Positions 23,310 to 34,324 are shown, counted from the stretch's first letter. The stretch is DNA of 64,000 nucleotides from Hemileia vastatrix (GCA_030280995.1 JASXTE010000014.1:8534656-8598655), one strand, 5' to 3'. Numbers and translations: made by a program. The notes: generated by a model not told the origin, from the letters alone.

Positions 23310-24773
23310 ATGGTCAAGGAGTGTCTTAGGATTAAAACTTGGGATGGTACCAAGTTTAATGGGGAGGATGTCAAGTGGTTTCTGGAGAAGTATGAAGCTG
23401 CTTCTGGAGCGGATGGTGCTTCTTACCTGGACATGGTGAAGCAGATTATCTTCTTCATTGGTGATAGGGAAGTGGAGAAGGAGATTGTGGCCATGTCTGG
23501 CTACAAAAGGAGGGATTAGAAGTTATTTTGTAGGGAGATGGTAGATAGATGGGGTGTCAGGTTCACTATGGTGGATATGAAAAAGGTTGTCAGTGAATGG
23601 AAATCTTATGGTGGTTTTGGTAACTTGCGTAGTTACAGAAAGTTTCTGCTACAGTTTGATCCTGGGGTGGAATACTTGGTGGAAGTGAAGGAGCTGGCAC
23701 GTGAAAATGCTTCCAAGGATATTTTTTTTTCTGCCCTGGCTAGAGATGTCAGGATGGATTTGTTGAAGGAGCTGTCAAGGAAGGACTTGATGAAGACTCT
23801 TTATAATGGGGGCCAGAAGTTGCCTGCCTCCGATAAGGTGAAGGAGGCTGTTGAGGCCCATTTGAAGTTATTGGCTGTGGACAACTATCTGGAGGGGTGT
23901 GCCAAATATGTCAGCAAAGTCAGTGAAGCTTTGGCTGAAGAGAAAGTTAGGGTGAATAAATAGGAGAAGAATATAGTGCAGGTTCCTAAACAGGAGAGGG
24001 ACCCAGTGGTGGAGCAGTTGGCTGATCTCACAAAGCAGCTGCATATTTTTGTTCAGGAGGCTAAGAAGGTCAATAAAGCACCTTCTCAGCCTAGAGATTT
24101 TGATAGGAGGGCTGGTAGGAGTGATCCTTGGGTCTGCTCTTATTGCAGAAGGAGGAGGTCTAATGATTGTTGGACATTGAACAGGGATGTGTCTGAAGGA
24201 AAAGTGGAATTTGATGGCAGGGTTTTCAAGTTCCCTGATGGTTTATATGTGAAGCCCAGTGAGGGGCGGGCTCCTGTTGATTTGGTCAGGATAAGGGGTG
24301 GTCTCAATCAATGGAGGATAAGGTTTGAGGAGATTGCTGAGCAGGGGAAGTCTTCTGGTAAGGAAGATGATGATGTCAAGGGAAAGGGGAAGGAGGTCAA
24401 TAAGGTCTCTTTTTCTACTTCCTTTGGTGGGTTGGAGTTGTATTATTGTCAAGGACAGTCATGTGGTAAATGCTTGGCTGGTGTCTATGATGTTGAAGCT
24501 GGAAAGGTGGGAAGGCCTAAGAGCAGTTCTCAGGCCCAACCAAAGCCAAAGGTTTCAAAGGTGGATCCTAAGCTGAGTGCAGCTAGGAAGAGGCACAGCA
24601 AAGAGGAGCTGTACAAGACGCAGAAGGGTATGGCTGACATGGGCCCCACTAGTTTTGGTGCATTGGACATGAATGGTGAGCCAATGCCAATGGAGGTTGA
24701 TTCTGACTCTGAGGAGGATGCCCCTTTGGATTCATTACCAAATCCTGCTGGAGTTAGAGGTTCTGGTGAGTGA
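23310..24773 (+). pseudogene. Element C gag
   Basis: One frame interrupted by two stops. Start chosen at ATG 23310 (MVKECLRIKTWDGTKFNG), which matches the usual capsid opening of this clade. The first stop (TAG at 23517-23519, after YKRRD) sits where the family has Trp, a simple TGG-to-TAG change. The second lies at about 23961, between NK and EKN. The middle (23538-23963) is the capsid helical region; 23976-24773 contains WVCSYCRRRRSNDCW, a zinc knuckle lacking its His, then a basic, acidic and Pro-rich tail. Role: nucleocapsid assembly. Two point changes from open, so younger than A1/A2. Confidence 0.8.
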
Positions 24774-24779
24774 TCTGGT

Positions 24780-25621
24780 TTGGTTCCTGTTGATGGTAAA
24801 TCTGTTGGTGGTGCTGGTCCTCAAGAAGCTTCTAGGACCAAGGTAGTGAAGCCAAGGGCTCACATTGAGAGGCCAGTGGTTTCTGGTCAATCTAATGTTA
24901 TGGAATCTGTTCTTGAAAGGATGAATCAGGGTCAGGTTTCCCTTTCTTATGGAGAATTGTATGCTATCAGTCCAGGTTGGCTGATAGACAGAAAAAGTTG
25001 TTGACCAGGAGAAGAGTTTCTTCTGGGGAGGTGGAATACATTTGTGATTCTGCTGAAAAGTTTGGTGAGCTGCTGGAAACTCATTTTACTGCTCCTCTGA
25101 ATTATGTCAATGTCACTCTGAATGGCAGGAAGGCAAGGGAATTGGTGGATTAAGGTTCTCAGATAAACCTGATTTCTTTGTTTGAGGCTACTCATTTGGG
25201 CCTCCCCATCAAAACTGGCATTGGTGGGAATTTGAGAAGGATTGGTGGCCATGTCACTGAATTGGTTGGAATTTCTGAGTTTGTGAAGTTAGATGATGGT
25301 GGAGCCTCATGGAAGGCTCATTTTTATATTGCTAAGGGAACAGTTAAAGCTGTTTTGGGTGGGCCATTCTTGATGGATTTTCAGGCAAGAATTGGCTATC
25401 AATTTGATTTGAAAATCAGTTTGGAGTTGACTGCTGAAGATGAAAGGAGACTTCATATGAGGTTATCATCCCCTGAAGAGGATGGTTGGGAGACCAGGCC
25501 TCGTTTATCTTCAATGTGCCAGTGCATGGAATGTTTCAGGAGAAGGAAAGAAGTTGGTGCCGCCTCTGGTTTTTTGGAGTGTGGCTCAGGCTCTATTGAG
25601 AGTCTGTCTTTTTTAGATTAA
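24780..25621 (+). pseudogene. Element C protease
   Basis: The active site reads ELVD-stop-GSQINLISLFE: the stop (TAA, 25151-25153) replaces the Ser/Thr of the catalytic Asp-Ser/Thr-Gly. Downstream (25178-25621) the flap and C-terminal motif are intact, including GTVKAVLGGPFLMDFQARIGY. Upstream 24780-25004 is a linker from gag. One nucleotide change would explain the break; otherwise the domain looks fresh. Confidence 0.8.
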
Positions 25622-25639
25622 TGAGGGCTGATCACCCTA

Positions 25640-26480
25640 GTGCTACAACCTCTCCCCAAGATGAGGAAATCCAAGGTTGCAGTAGGTCAGCTCCCTTGGA
25701 GATATACCAAGTGTATTTTCAACTTTCTCTCTTTAATGTTTCTCTTCTCTGCAAATATTCATCAAGTTTTTTACCAAGTCTCTGCTCTCTCTCAAGATTC
25801 TCAATTTATTTAATTCAAGCTCAAGGAAGAAGATTGGTTATATATCTACATTGAAAGATATGCGGAAAAGTTTTGGGGTGGTGAGATTGGGTTCTAAAAG
25901 TTAGTCCTCCCAATTGTGCACCGCTAGGGTTTCTTCTACATCTTTCAAAAACATTACCTGGGCCACACCTGTGAGCATTGGGGAAACCACTGGTTATTTT
26001 TTTATGTCAGAAGAAAACTGTAGAAAAGAAGATAAAAATTTCAAGATAATTCAAGAAAATCGAGAAAAAAATCTGAAGATAATGAAGAAAGAAGAGTCAT
26101 CATATTTTTGTTAAGATTGTCTAGATCAATTTTTGGGCCTCCAGCATGAGGTTAAACTGCAGAAAATTATTAAGAAAGAAGATCATCAAGATCAATTTTT
26201 GGGCCTCCAGCATGAGGATAAACTGCACAATTTTAAAAGAGTTGATTCTGAAGATGAATCAAGATTTGAAGATTTGGAAGACGGAAGTGGAGATGAAGAT
26301 TTGAAATTGTGGAAAAGTTTTGGAGTGGCGAGATTGGGGTCTAAAAGTAAGTCCTCCCAATTGTGCACCACTAGGGTTTCTTCTACACCTTTCAAAAACA
26401 TTACCTTGGCCACAGATGTGAGAAATGGGGAAACTCTTGGTTTTGTTCCAGGTATGGTGGTGAAGATTACCTGAAGATCC
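25640..26480 (+). repeat. Internal repeats between protease and RT of element C
   Basis: A block of about 135 bp occurs at about 25865-26000 and again at about 26315-26450 (shared TCCTCCCAATTGTGCACC, TAGGGTTTCTTCTAC, CTTTCAAAAACATTACC). Between them a block of about 55 bp repeats at 26122-26175 and 26188-26240 (TTTTTGGGCCTCCAGCATGA). The second set is open (26133-26474) and gives an acidic/basic GLQHE..KL repeat; the first set has stops. No conserved domain recognised; it probably encodes the linker before RT. Confidence 0.7.
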
Positions 26481-26489
26481 CTCAAGTTG

Positions 26490-28178
26490 AAGGTGGAGTG
26501 GCAAAGTATAAGTAGGTAGTGCAGAAGATTAGGCCTTTCAATGAGCCTATGCCTGTGGGTTTTAATCCGCTCTTGAAGAGACCACCTTTCTCAAAAGATC
26601 CGTACTGTACTCCTTTGGTGAAGAATCCTCCAGAATTTGCAGAGATGGCTAGGGTGACTGTGGAAAGTTTGAAAGTTCTTAATTTTGGTCCTGATGGGTG
26701 GGTTTATGAAGAAGAAAAGAGGTTGTTGTTGCATGTTATTGTTCTAAGGGAAAAATCTGTGGCTTTTGTTGAGGAAAGGGGTGTGCTGAAACACTCTTAT
26801 GATGAACCTTACTTGATTCCTTTGGTTTGTCATGAACCTTGGCAAATCAAACCTATTCTGATTCCAGCTGCTATCAGAGAGGATTTTGTGGAGATTGTTA
26901 GGGAAAGAGTCAGGACTGGGTTATACAAATAATTGAAATCCAGTTACTCAAGTCCCGTATTCTGTGTAAAATAGCAGAATGAAAAGGTGAGGGTGGTTCA
27001 TGATCTTAGAGCCTTGAATAGAGTCACTATCAAGGACACTGGTATGCCAACAAGTGCAGAGGATTTTTTGAAAGATTTTTCTGGAAGGGTGTGTTGTGGT
27101 TTGTGAGATATTATGGGTGGTTATTATGAAAGGGAGCTTCACACTGAATTAGGGCCTCTCACAACTTTTGACAATCCTTTGGAAAATTTCAGCTCACTAG
27201 GTTGCCTCAAGGAGTAACTAACTCAGTGGAAGTATATCAAACACAGATGGCTTGGATTTTTCAGGATGAGGTTCCTACTCATGCTGGTATTTTTATTGAT
27301 GATGGTAGAATTAAAGCACCATCCACTGATTATGGTAATGAGATGCTGGCGGAAAACCCTGGAATAAGGAGGTTTGTTTGGGAATATGCAACAACTCTAG
27401 AGAGAGTGTTTTTTATGATTGAAGAGGCTGGTTTGACCATTTCAGGGTCAAAATTCTGTTGTTGTGTTCCTGCTTTGGAAATTCTTGGTCATGTGGTATG
27501 TAAAGAGGGAAGGATTATGGCAAAGAAAAAGATTAATAAAATTCAGTCATGGCCAAGGCCTAAAAATACTACCGAAGTCAGAGGATTTTTTGGTGTGTGT
27601 GTATATGTCAGGATTTCTATTAATGATATTTCTTTGTTGGATTCACCTTTAAGGAGGTTGACCAGGAAAGATGCAGATTGGGAATGGACTGAAGAGTGTG
27701 AAGAGGCTTTTCAGAAGTTGAAAAAGGTTGTTGGGGAAGATATTGTTCTTCACAAGTTGGATTATGGTGTTAGTGCTGATAAAATTTATCTGGCAGTGGA
27801 CTCAAGCTATATTGCTTCTGGTGCTGTTTTGTCTCAGGAAGATAAAACTGGCAGAGTCAGGCCAGTAAGATATGAGTCTATGGTGTTTAATGAGGTGGAA
27901 TCTAGGTATTCTCAACCTAAGTTGGAATTGTGTGGCGTAGCTAGCTACAGACTGTTTTGTGGGGGCAGCATTTTGAGCTGCAGGTGGATGCAAAATCTTT
28001 GGTTCAGATGATCAATACACCTAGTCTTCCAAATGCTCCAATGACTAGGTGGGTGGAATTTATTCAACATTTTTCTTTTGACCTGGTACACAAACCAGGC
28101 AAAACATTTACAATGACTGATGTATTATCAAGGAGGACACCTACAGATGAAGATTCTGAGCCTGAAGAGTATAATTAA
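26490..28178 (+). pseudogene. Element C reverse transcriptase - RNase H
   Basis: The frame starts with GGVAKYK-stop-VVQKIRPFNEPMP, a pattern seen before RT in this clade. 26519-26932 is the N-terminal part; 26945-27200 (KVRVVHDLRALNRVTIKD) has stops. 27202-28011 holds LPQGVTNSVEVYQTQM, the catalytic FIDD box (27292-27303), NPGIRRFVWEY, the connection, and the RNase H core (IYLAVDSSYIASGAVLSQED, SRYSQPKLEL). A frameshift near 27960 moves the RNase H end into 27957-28178 (QVDAKSLVQMIN ... TMTDVLSRR). Three or four breaks; catalytic residues kept. Confidence 0.88.
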
Positions 28179-28187
28179 GATGTTCCA

Positions 28188-29790
28188 GTGGTTAGGGCCA
28201 GCACTAATGGTGCTAAAGATTTCTCTGGCCTCCTCCAAGATGATAAACTGGCTGGATCTGATCTTGATTCTGGTGATCAGGATGTTTTTGTTGATGAAGA
28301 TGGAGTTGTTGTTTGGGACATCTCAAATTTGGAAAATAGTGTTTTTGTTAGTGACCTGGATTCTCACAAGATTCAGTGGAAAGAGAAGGATGTGCCAAAA
28401 TTTAAGAATTGGTATCCTGGTTGGGCTGGTCATTTGGCTCATGTTCACACCGGTGATTTTGATGAAATAGTTGTACCCTTGGATGTTATTTTGTTGGATT
28501 TAGAAGATGAGACCTGGGGTCAGTCTGGGTTTTATTTTATTATGGTGGAATATCTGTTGACCTTGGAGAGGCCATATAGTTGTGATGATGATACTTGGGT
28601 GGCAATCAAGAAGAAGAGTCCTGGATTTTATGTGTCAGGAAGAAGGTTGATAAGGAGGAGACAACCTAATCCTAAAGTTGTGGTGACTCAAAAGAAGGGT
28701 CAAGAAATTTTGTTGAAGTCATTGCATGAAGACCTTGGTCATAGAGGCTTTGGGGAGACTTATAGAAGAGTGGCTGACAGATTTTGGTGTCCAGGTATGA
28801 AGTTGTCTGTGCAGGGTTGTGTTTAATTTTGTGAAGAATGTCAAAGAAGAAGTCACTTGAAACCTAAAGAGGTTGGCCATGCTACTGGTGAAACAACTGT
28901 TTTTGGAAGAGTCATTCTGGATGCTGTTCATATTAAAGAGGGCAGGTATAAATACTTAATTATTGCCAGGGATGATTTTTCTGCTGTGTTGAGGCAGTGT
29001 CTCTGGTTAATTTGACTGCCAAGAATGTGGCAGTGTTTTTCAAGAAGGAGTGGATTTATAGGTATGGGTTGATGAAGTTGGTGACTGTTGATGGCAGACC
29101 AGAATTTGGTTCCAATTTAAAGAAGCTGTGGCTAGTGTTGGTTCTAAAGTTAGAGTGGCTACACCTTATTATCCTGAAGCTGAAGGCATAGTTTGAAGAG
29201 GCCATCAAGTTATCTAGAATGCTTTGGTAAAGATGTGTGGGGATAGTGCTGAAAAGTTTAAGCATTATTTACCCTTGGTGTTATTTGCTGATAGCGTCAC
29301 TGTGAAGAGGACAACTGGCTATTCTACTTATGAGTTAATTTTTGGTCAGAAAGCTTTTCTACCAGTGGACTTGGAAGCTGTCTCTTATCTGGGAATTGAT
29401 TGGGATTATGTGTGCTCAACAGAAGAATGGCTTTGTGCCAGGATGCAACAGTTGGAATGTAGAGAGGAATGTCAGGAGAAGGCAAACTCTAGAATGATGA
29501 AGATTAGGAATCAATCAGTCATATACAGGGACAAGAAGTTGGCTCATAGACTCAGGAATCTCTTGATACCTTGTTGTTTGGTTTTGGTGTATAATAGAAG
29601 TTTGGAGAGTGAGTGGGGAAAAATGTTTTCTGACAGATGGAATGGATCTTACAGAGTCAGATCTTAGGTATCTGGAGGTTCTTATGTTTTGAAAGAGTTG
29701 GATGGTGCAGTCTTAAATAAGAGAGTTGCTGCAGATCAGGTGAAGAGGTTCTATCCCAGAGGCACTAGACATGAAGAAGATTGACTCCGC
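28188..29790 (+). pseudogene. Element C integrase
   Basis: 28188-28826 carries a long acidic tether and the zinc domain: LHEDLGHRGFGETYRRVADRFWCPGM, then, after a stop at 28824, FCEECQRRS. The core is split by frameshifts (28860-29200): ILDAVHIKEGRYKYLIIARDD, VDGRPEFGSN, TPYYPEAEG. 29224-29667 is the C-terminal domain with LFADSVTVKRTTGYSTYELIFG, KLAHRLRN and LVLVYNRSLESEWGKMFSDRW, ending after GGSYVLKELDGAVLNKRVAADQVKRFYPRG at about 29790. The family D integrase end (50780-51227, -) is its close relative. Confidence 0.85.
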
Positions 29791-29920
29791 AATGAAGATA
29801 AACTATGGAAGGCTCTTTAAATTTTGGAATTTTTGGTGTTGCAGAGCAAATTTTGTGTTGGAAACTTTTTTTAGAAGGTACCCATGGATGGGGCTTCTAG
29901 ATTTGATCTTGGCAAGTGTA

Positions 29921-29962
29921 GGGGTAACTGATGGGCTGGCTGCTCTGTAGAACAGTTACCCC
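29921..29962 (+). repeat. Alpha hairpin, copy 1
   Basis: Perfect 10-bp inverted repeat GGGGTAACTG / CAGTTACCCC around a 22-nt loop containing ATGGGCTGGCTGCTC. Copies at 30184-30221 (one G-T pair) and 44888-44924 (GGTAATTG / CAATTACC, changed on both arms). It follows the integrase stop by about 130 bp. Confidence 0.7.
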
Positions 29963-30019
29963 AGATTGTCTGTTTCCAACCCTTTCTCTTAATTTTGTTG
30001 AACCCTAGTATTGGTTTTT

Positions 30020-30320
30020 TTTCCACAGGTTTTAGTCCTCTATGACTTTAAACTGGAATTTCCTTTGGTTTCCAAGTGCTGGACTCTTCACTCTTATTGG
30101 ATTTGGTTTATTGTGTTAGATGTTGTTTTTTCGTTAGAAGGTAACCAGGGGGGGCTTCTAGATTTTATTTTGGCAAGTGTGAGGGTAACTGATGAGCTGG
30201 CTGCTCTGGAGAACAGTTATCTTAGAATGTTTGTCTCAACTCTTTAGTTTTTCCTAGTTGAATTCTAGTTCTGTTGTTTATTATTCAGGTTTCAAGTCCT
30301 CTATGACTTTAAACTGGATT
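30020..30320 (+). repeat. Second direct copy of the post-pol segment, with alpha hairpin copy 2
   Basis: 29878-30050 and 30137-30320 are direct repeats (AGAAGGTAACCA.., GGCTTCTAGATTT, GGCAAGTGT, alpha hairpin, then a GTCCTCTATGACTTTAAACT copy of the family C motif near 30026 and 30296). The hairpin of this copy is 30184-30191 / 30214-30221. Confidence 0.7.
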
Positions 30321-30605
30321 GCCTTGGATGTCTTTTGGCGATTTTGGATTGGTGATGGATCACTGGTGGTCTCCCATCATTTTTACTTATTGGAGGGAGC
30401 CCACCCAGTAATTATTTCTATGGACTGGACTTTCTCTTACTTGACCTTCTCTTAATCTGGACCATCCATGGAGCTGGACTTTTTTTGATTTTTTAGTTAT
30501 GATTTTGCTAGATAGTAGTTTCAAATTATTTTCTTTTTTCTCTTTTTTTCTTTTAATTTTTTATGGGGGTTTTTAAAATTATAAAATCAAAAAAATAGGG
30601 TGTTA

Positions 30606-30674
30606 CCACATCAGGTTCACCTGGATGTGGGTAAGCATTGGTGGGGAAAGGCTCATCAATTAGCGGGGCAATGC
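30606..30674 (+). repeat. Bipartite hairpin, copy 1
   Basis: First stem CCACATC (30606-30612) / GATGTGG (30624-30630), with inner AGGT/ACCT pairing; 4-nt spacer; second stem GCATTG (30635-30640) / CAATGC (30669-30674) around a 28-nt loop with GGCTCATCAATTAGCGGGG. Confidence 0.72.
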
Positions 30675-30800
30675 TATTTTATCATTATATTTTATTTTAT
30701 TTTTATTTTTCATTAAGGTCATTTTTTAATTTTCTTATTCTCATTATTACTCTTAATTTATGTTTATTATTTCAAATCATTTAAATCATTTAAGGTCTAT

Positions 30801-30870
30801 CCACATCAAGGTGCACTTGGATGTGGGCAAGGTATCAGGGGATCAGCTCATCAATTGGCTGGGGGATACC
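30801..30870 (+). repeat. Bipartite hairpin, copy 2
   Basis: First stem CCACATC (30801-30807) / GATGTGG (30820-30826); 4-nt spacer; second stem GGTATC (30831-30836) / GATACC (30865-30870) around a 28-nt loop with CAGCTCATCAATTGGCTGGGG. The stem differs from copy 1 at most positions yet pairs perfectly. Confidence 0.72.
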
Positions 30871-31258
30871 ATTTAAATTATTTTTTATTTTTTATTTTAT
30901 TTCATTTATTTTTATTTTTATTTTATTTATCAATTTTTAATTTTAGTATGTTAGTAAACTGTAAAAAAAAATTGAATTTATGGTTATTAATTTTTATTAT
31001 TTATTTATTATTATGTTTTTTTAATCTTTTTGCAGGAGCTCATTGTCTGGATGTAATGTTTCTGGAGGCTGGTTTGGATTATGATGTCGTTTTGTTTTTT
31101 GTTGGGGTTGTGGGAGCACTGTTTTCTTTGAAGTGCATCCTTCTGGAGAGATTATATGGATTATAATGGGCAGGAATGGGTTTGGATGGAAGTTCAGAAG
31201 ATGAAGAAGAAGAGGCATGAATGGATTGTTGGAAGGTGTGCTTAATGATCCTAGACAT

Positions 31259-31596
31259 CTACCAGTGGTGGTCCAATAGTTGTTTCCTCAAGGTTTTCTC
31301 AAAGTCATTTAAAGGTTTATGGAGGGCAAAGGCTTTCAGCATGTTTGAACACATGGTGTTGAGGTTTTGTTTCATGTCTCCATAATCCAGGGTCAAGGAA
31401 GTCTCTATAGTTTTGACAACTCCAATAGTAGATTCAGGAGGAGGGGTTCCAACTAGACAAAAAGAATTAGATCAGTAATTATTTTTGTTGAAGAAATTGG
31501 ATTGATTAATGTGGTACTTACAGATTGGAAGCTCATCAAATTTGTAAGCGGCCAGAATTTGGACTTCTGAAGATTTTGGAATAGTGAGAGTAGGTG
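31259..31596 (-). pseudogene. P3 antisense gene, 3' part (last two exons)
   Basis: Last part of P3, antisense to element C. Coding resumes at 31596, directly outside the X insertion, and runs to a donor at 31521 (GTAAGT on -). A 69-nt intron (31453-31521) ends in CTAG; the final exon 31259-31452 ends in TAG and encodes a charged helical tail (SLTLDYGDMKQNLNTM, DFEKTLRKQLLDHHW). The frame is continuous with 35115 on the other side of X once one GTAGG is removed. Function unknown; by analogy with P4, the helical tail may be a dimerisation or partner-binding region. Confidence 0.72.
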
Positions 31597-31810
31597 TCAC
31601 GCGCCATGTGACACTCAAGGCAAAAGCAACTCATTAAATCAATAATATCGAGTTCTAAATCTATACTCAAAGCGCAGAAAGCAATTCTCCATAGCAACTG
31701 CGATTCCCCTTTGTGTACATACAATTCAACTGCACTAGCCAAAACTCTAAATGTAAATTAGTCAATCTCTCAATAGTGTGCCTTAGTCTTAATTTCAATA
31801 AGCGACGCAC
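31597..31810 (+). repeat. Truncated left LTR of X
   Basis: First 214 bp match the start of the LTR at 34342. Similarity switches to internal pol sequence at GCAC/GAAACATT; B has CACAC before the same pol segment, so CAC is shared at the joint, as expected for a short-homology deletion. Confidence 0.82.
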
Positions 31811-32220
31811 GAAACATTCTAACAACATGACCATCAAAGAAACTTGCTGAAAAGCGCTTGGGACCATTCGAAATCAACTCTGAAGTCTCTAAAACTGCAT
31901 TTCGACTCAAGTTACCTCATAAATGGCAGGCGATTCACCCTGTTTTCCATGTATCTCTCCTGGAACTGGCTCGAGAAATATACCCGGGCCAGAACCAACC
32001 CCCTCCGGAACCAGTCGAAGTAGAAGATCATCTAGAGTGGGAAGTAATTCGTATCCTTGATTCAAGAATGCGCAAGGGGAAACTTCAATACCTTGTGGAA
32101 TGGGAAGGCTTCCTTGATGACTCAGACAAAACATCCTGGGAACCAGCCATCAATGTTTCTAACGCCCCTGAACTTCTAAAATCTTTTCATTTGAAATATT
32201 CTTTAAAACCAAAACCTTAA
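31811..32220 (+). pseudogene. X integrase C-terminus with chromodomain
   Basis: Open from 31858 to the TAA at 32218-32220. It contains KLAEKRLGPFEI (GPF/Y-type), LPHKWQAIHPVFHVSLLE, then a chromodomain: VEDHLEWEVIRILDSRM, KLQYLVEWEGFLDDSDKTSWEP, followed by LLKSFHLKY. The aromatic cage residues (W and Y/W of LQYLVEWEG..SWEP) are present. Chromodomains of this kind direct integration to particular chromatin. The start of the integrase is missing through the X deletion; ATG 31858 is only an internal Met. Confidence 0.85.
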
Positions 32221-33197
32221 AATTTCTTTTATTTTAAAATTTTCTTTTCTTTTTTTTTCTTTTCTTTCCTTTTTCTCTTTCTCTTAAAATCTAAAACACC
32301 TCTTAAATTTCTTAGCCTTATTTTCTTTTTTTTCTCTTCTTTTCTTTCTTCTCCTTCTATAAAATATTCTCCAAAACCAACTAAAATTAAAAACAAAATT
32401 AAAATTAAAAATTAAAAATTAAAAATAAAAATAAAATAAAATTTTAAAAAAAATAAAAAATAAATAAATAAATAAATAAATAAATAGAATAAACATATAT
32501 AATAAAATAAAATAAAAAACTTTTATATCTCTCTAAATGTTTTTTTCTCTTCTCTTTTTCAATTCTTTAAATACATTCTTTTCTTAAATTTAAAATTCTC
32601 TTTAAAATTTTCTTTTCTAAAATTTATTCTCTCTTTAAACTTTCTTTCCTTTAAACCATCAAAATCTTGTATGAATAACCACACGACCATTTCCTTGAAC
32701 TCAACTTCAACCTCTAAATCTCTTTATAAAATTCTTCAAACAAATGATTCTTTTTTTTCAAATTCTCTTTAAATTCTAATTATGTTTTTTCTCTCTTTTC
32801 AACTATCTAAAATTCCTAAAACATCAATAAACAACTTTTTTCAAATAAAAAACTCTTGTTTCATTATATTTTTACTTCAAAAAACTCATCTCAATCACCA
32901 ACCATTTTTTTTCTTCTTTCTCTCTTCTGTTACATAAATTTTTCTTATAAACTTAAACTTCCTTTAATTAATAACTTCTATCTTTTTCTTTCTTTATTTA
33001 AATTTCTTCTTTCAAATTCTAAAGCAAAATTTTATTTAAAACTTTTTTTTCTCTCTCTCCCAAATCTTATAAAAAATAATATTCACCTTAAATACAATAA
33101 AATAATACAAAAAAAAAAAAAAAACTAAAGACAATTCTACTTTTCTACTTCTTTACATCTCTCCCTTTCATTTCAAATTTTTCTCTTTTAATTTTTC
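32221..33197. other. AT/pyrimidine-rich spacer between chromodomain and P1 in X
   Basis: Low complexity: runs of T/C (32221-32350), a TAAA microsatellite at about 32457-32485, and many TTTAAA/CTTT tracts. The same position in B (37766-38640) is the same kind of sequence in the opposite orientation. It separates the convergent 3' ends of pol and P1. Confidence 0.6.
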
Positions 33198-34128
33198 TCA
33201 AACCAATCCTTTCATCTTCTCCAAAATTAACCTTATCTCCTTCCTGCATTTCTCAAATACCTCCTCCTCTCCTACCGGAACCACCTCTCTAATCTCCAAC
33301 AGTTCCTCTTCCACTTCGAAGGAAGCAGCGTCGATAATTGCATCGACCTCCCCTCACAACTCTTCTGCAAACCTAACTCGTTGACCCTGAAGAGGCTTCT
33401 TCAACCACACCTGGTCCAGCGTTTCCTCAGGTTCTTCGATTCCACCCGTGACCGGAGGGTTTGCCTCAGTTGGCAAAAGCGACGCAGTTTCCCCAATTGG
33501 GTCTTTAACAATGGCATTCAATGTCTAAACAAGAACTCATCAGTAACCTCATCCCTAAAAAAGCAACAGATAAACTTACTTCGTAGATGGGGTCAAGTTC
33601 TAAGAACAACCTTGGAGCCACCTCTACCTCTGCTTCTTTCTCCTCCTCGTCATCTTCAATGACCACCCGTCGTTTTTTGGGTGTCTTCCTTGGAACAGGG
33701 ACTTCATACTCATCTTCCTCCACCAATTTGTCGATCTCTTCTTTGACACCCTGTTTTGAACCTGTGGCCTGGGTTACCCAGGTTGTGATCTTGTTATCAA
33801 GTTCCTTATCGTTCTCCCCCACCGATTGATTGTCTCCAACCAAGACATCCCAAATGTCTTCAACCACCTCTTTTGTTTTAGGGATCACCCAAAACTTAGT
33901 CTTGGTGAATCGTCGTTCAATCTCTGCGTTCTTTGTCAACGCATCGCACGCCACTCGTCGCCAACGGCAAAACTCGCATTTCTGGCGAGGGCCTCGAGTC
34001 GCCGTACTTTCGACACAAAAGTATTCCATTGCTTCACAAGCCGTGCAAGCCTGGGAAAACTGTCGCGTAACCATTCCCCCATCCGCTTTAGGGTGTGGAG
34101 GCATAGGCGTTGGGGTAGGGCAGTTCAT
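33198..34128 (-). CDS. P1: antisense Zn2Cys6-like gene carried by X (one premature stop)
   Basis: Exon 1 34128-33580 (183 codons), a 55-nt intron 33525-33579 (GTAAGT...TTTAG), exon 2 from 33524. Cluster cysteines at residues 28, 31, 38, 51, 54, 61: CX2CX6CX12CX2CX6C, the spacing of fungal Zn2Cys6 DNA-binding domains, with RWRR inside the second half. Then a Glu/Lys-rich acidic middle with PRKTPKKRR, and a Glu-rich helical tail. A TGA at 33354-33356 stops exon 2 after 56 codons (239 residues in all); the same frame stays open beyond it to 33198, so the original length was about 291. It is convergent with the element's pol. A paralogue with the same intron position lies in B (36821-37765). Role unknown; DNA binding is inferred from the cysteines only. 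Confidence 0.75.
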
Positions 34129-34315
34129 TATATAATGAGGAAAGTAATAAACAAGAAAAAAATATATATAGAAGAAAGGGAAACTAGTGTGAGAAGATTG
34201 CTCAAGCTCAACGGAGCAGGCAGTTCATTATATAATGAGGAAAGTAATAAACAAGAAAAAAATATATAGAGAGGAAAGGGAAACTAGTGTGAGAAGATGG
34301 CTCAAGCTCAACGGA
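34121..34315. repeat. 100-bp tandem duplication in the P1 leader
   Basis: 34121-34220 and 34221-34315 are near-identical (CAGTTCATTATATAATGAGG ... CTCAAGCTCAACGGAGC). The duplication copies the P1 start codon, so the transcript would first meet a short upstream frame (MNCLLR, stop) before the true ATG at 34128. Confidence 0.8.
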
Positions 34316-34324
34316 GCTCGCGAT

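Noticed and set aside
26192..26504. - strand frames over the repeated insert in element C
   Set aside because: Shadows of the repeat; no motif, no promoter, and the + frame joins the RT opening motif KYK..QKIRP.
30606..30870. tRNA or known small RNA gene for the bipartite hairpins
   Set aside because: No cloverleaf, no A or B box, no CCA-type acceptor stem; two simple hairpins only.
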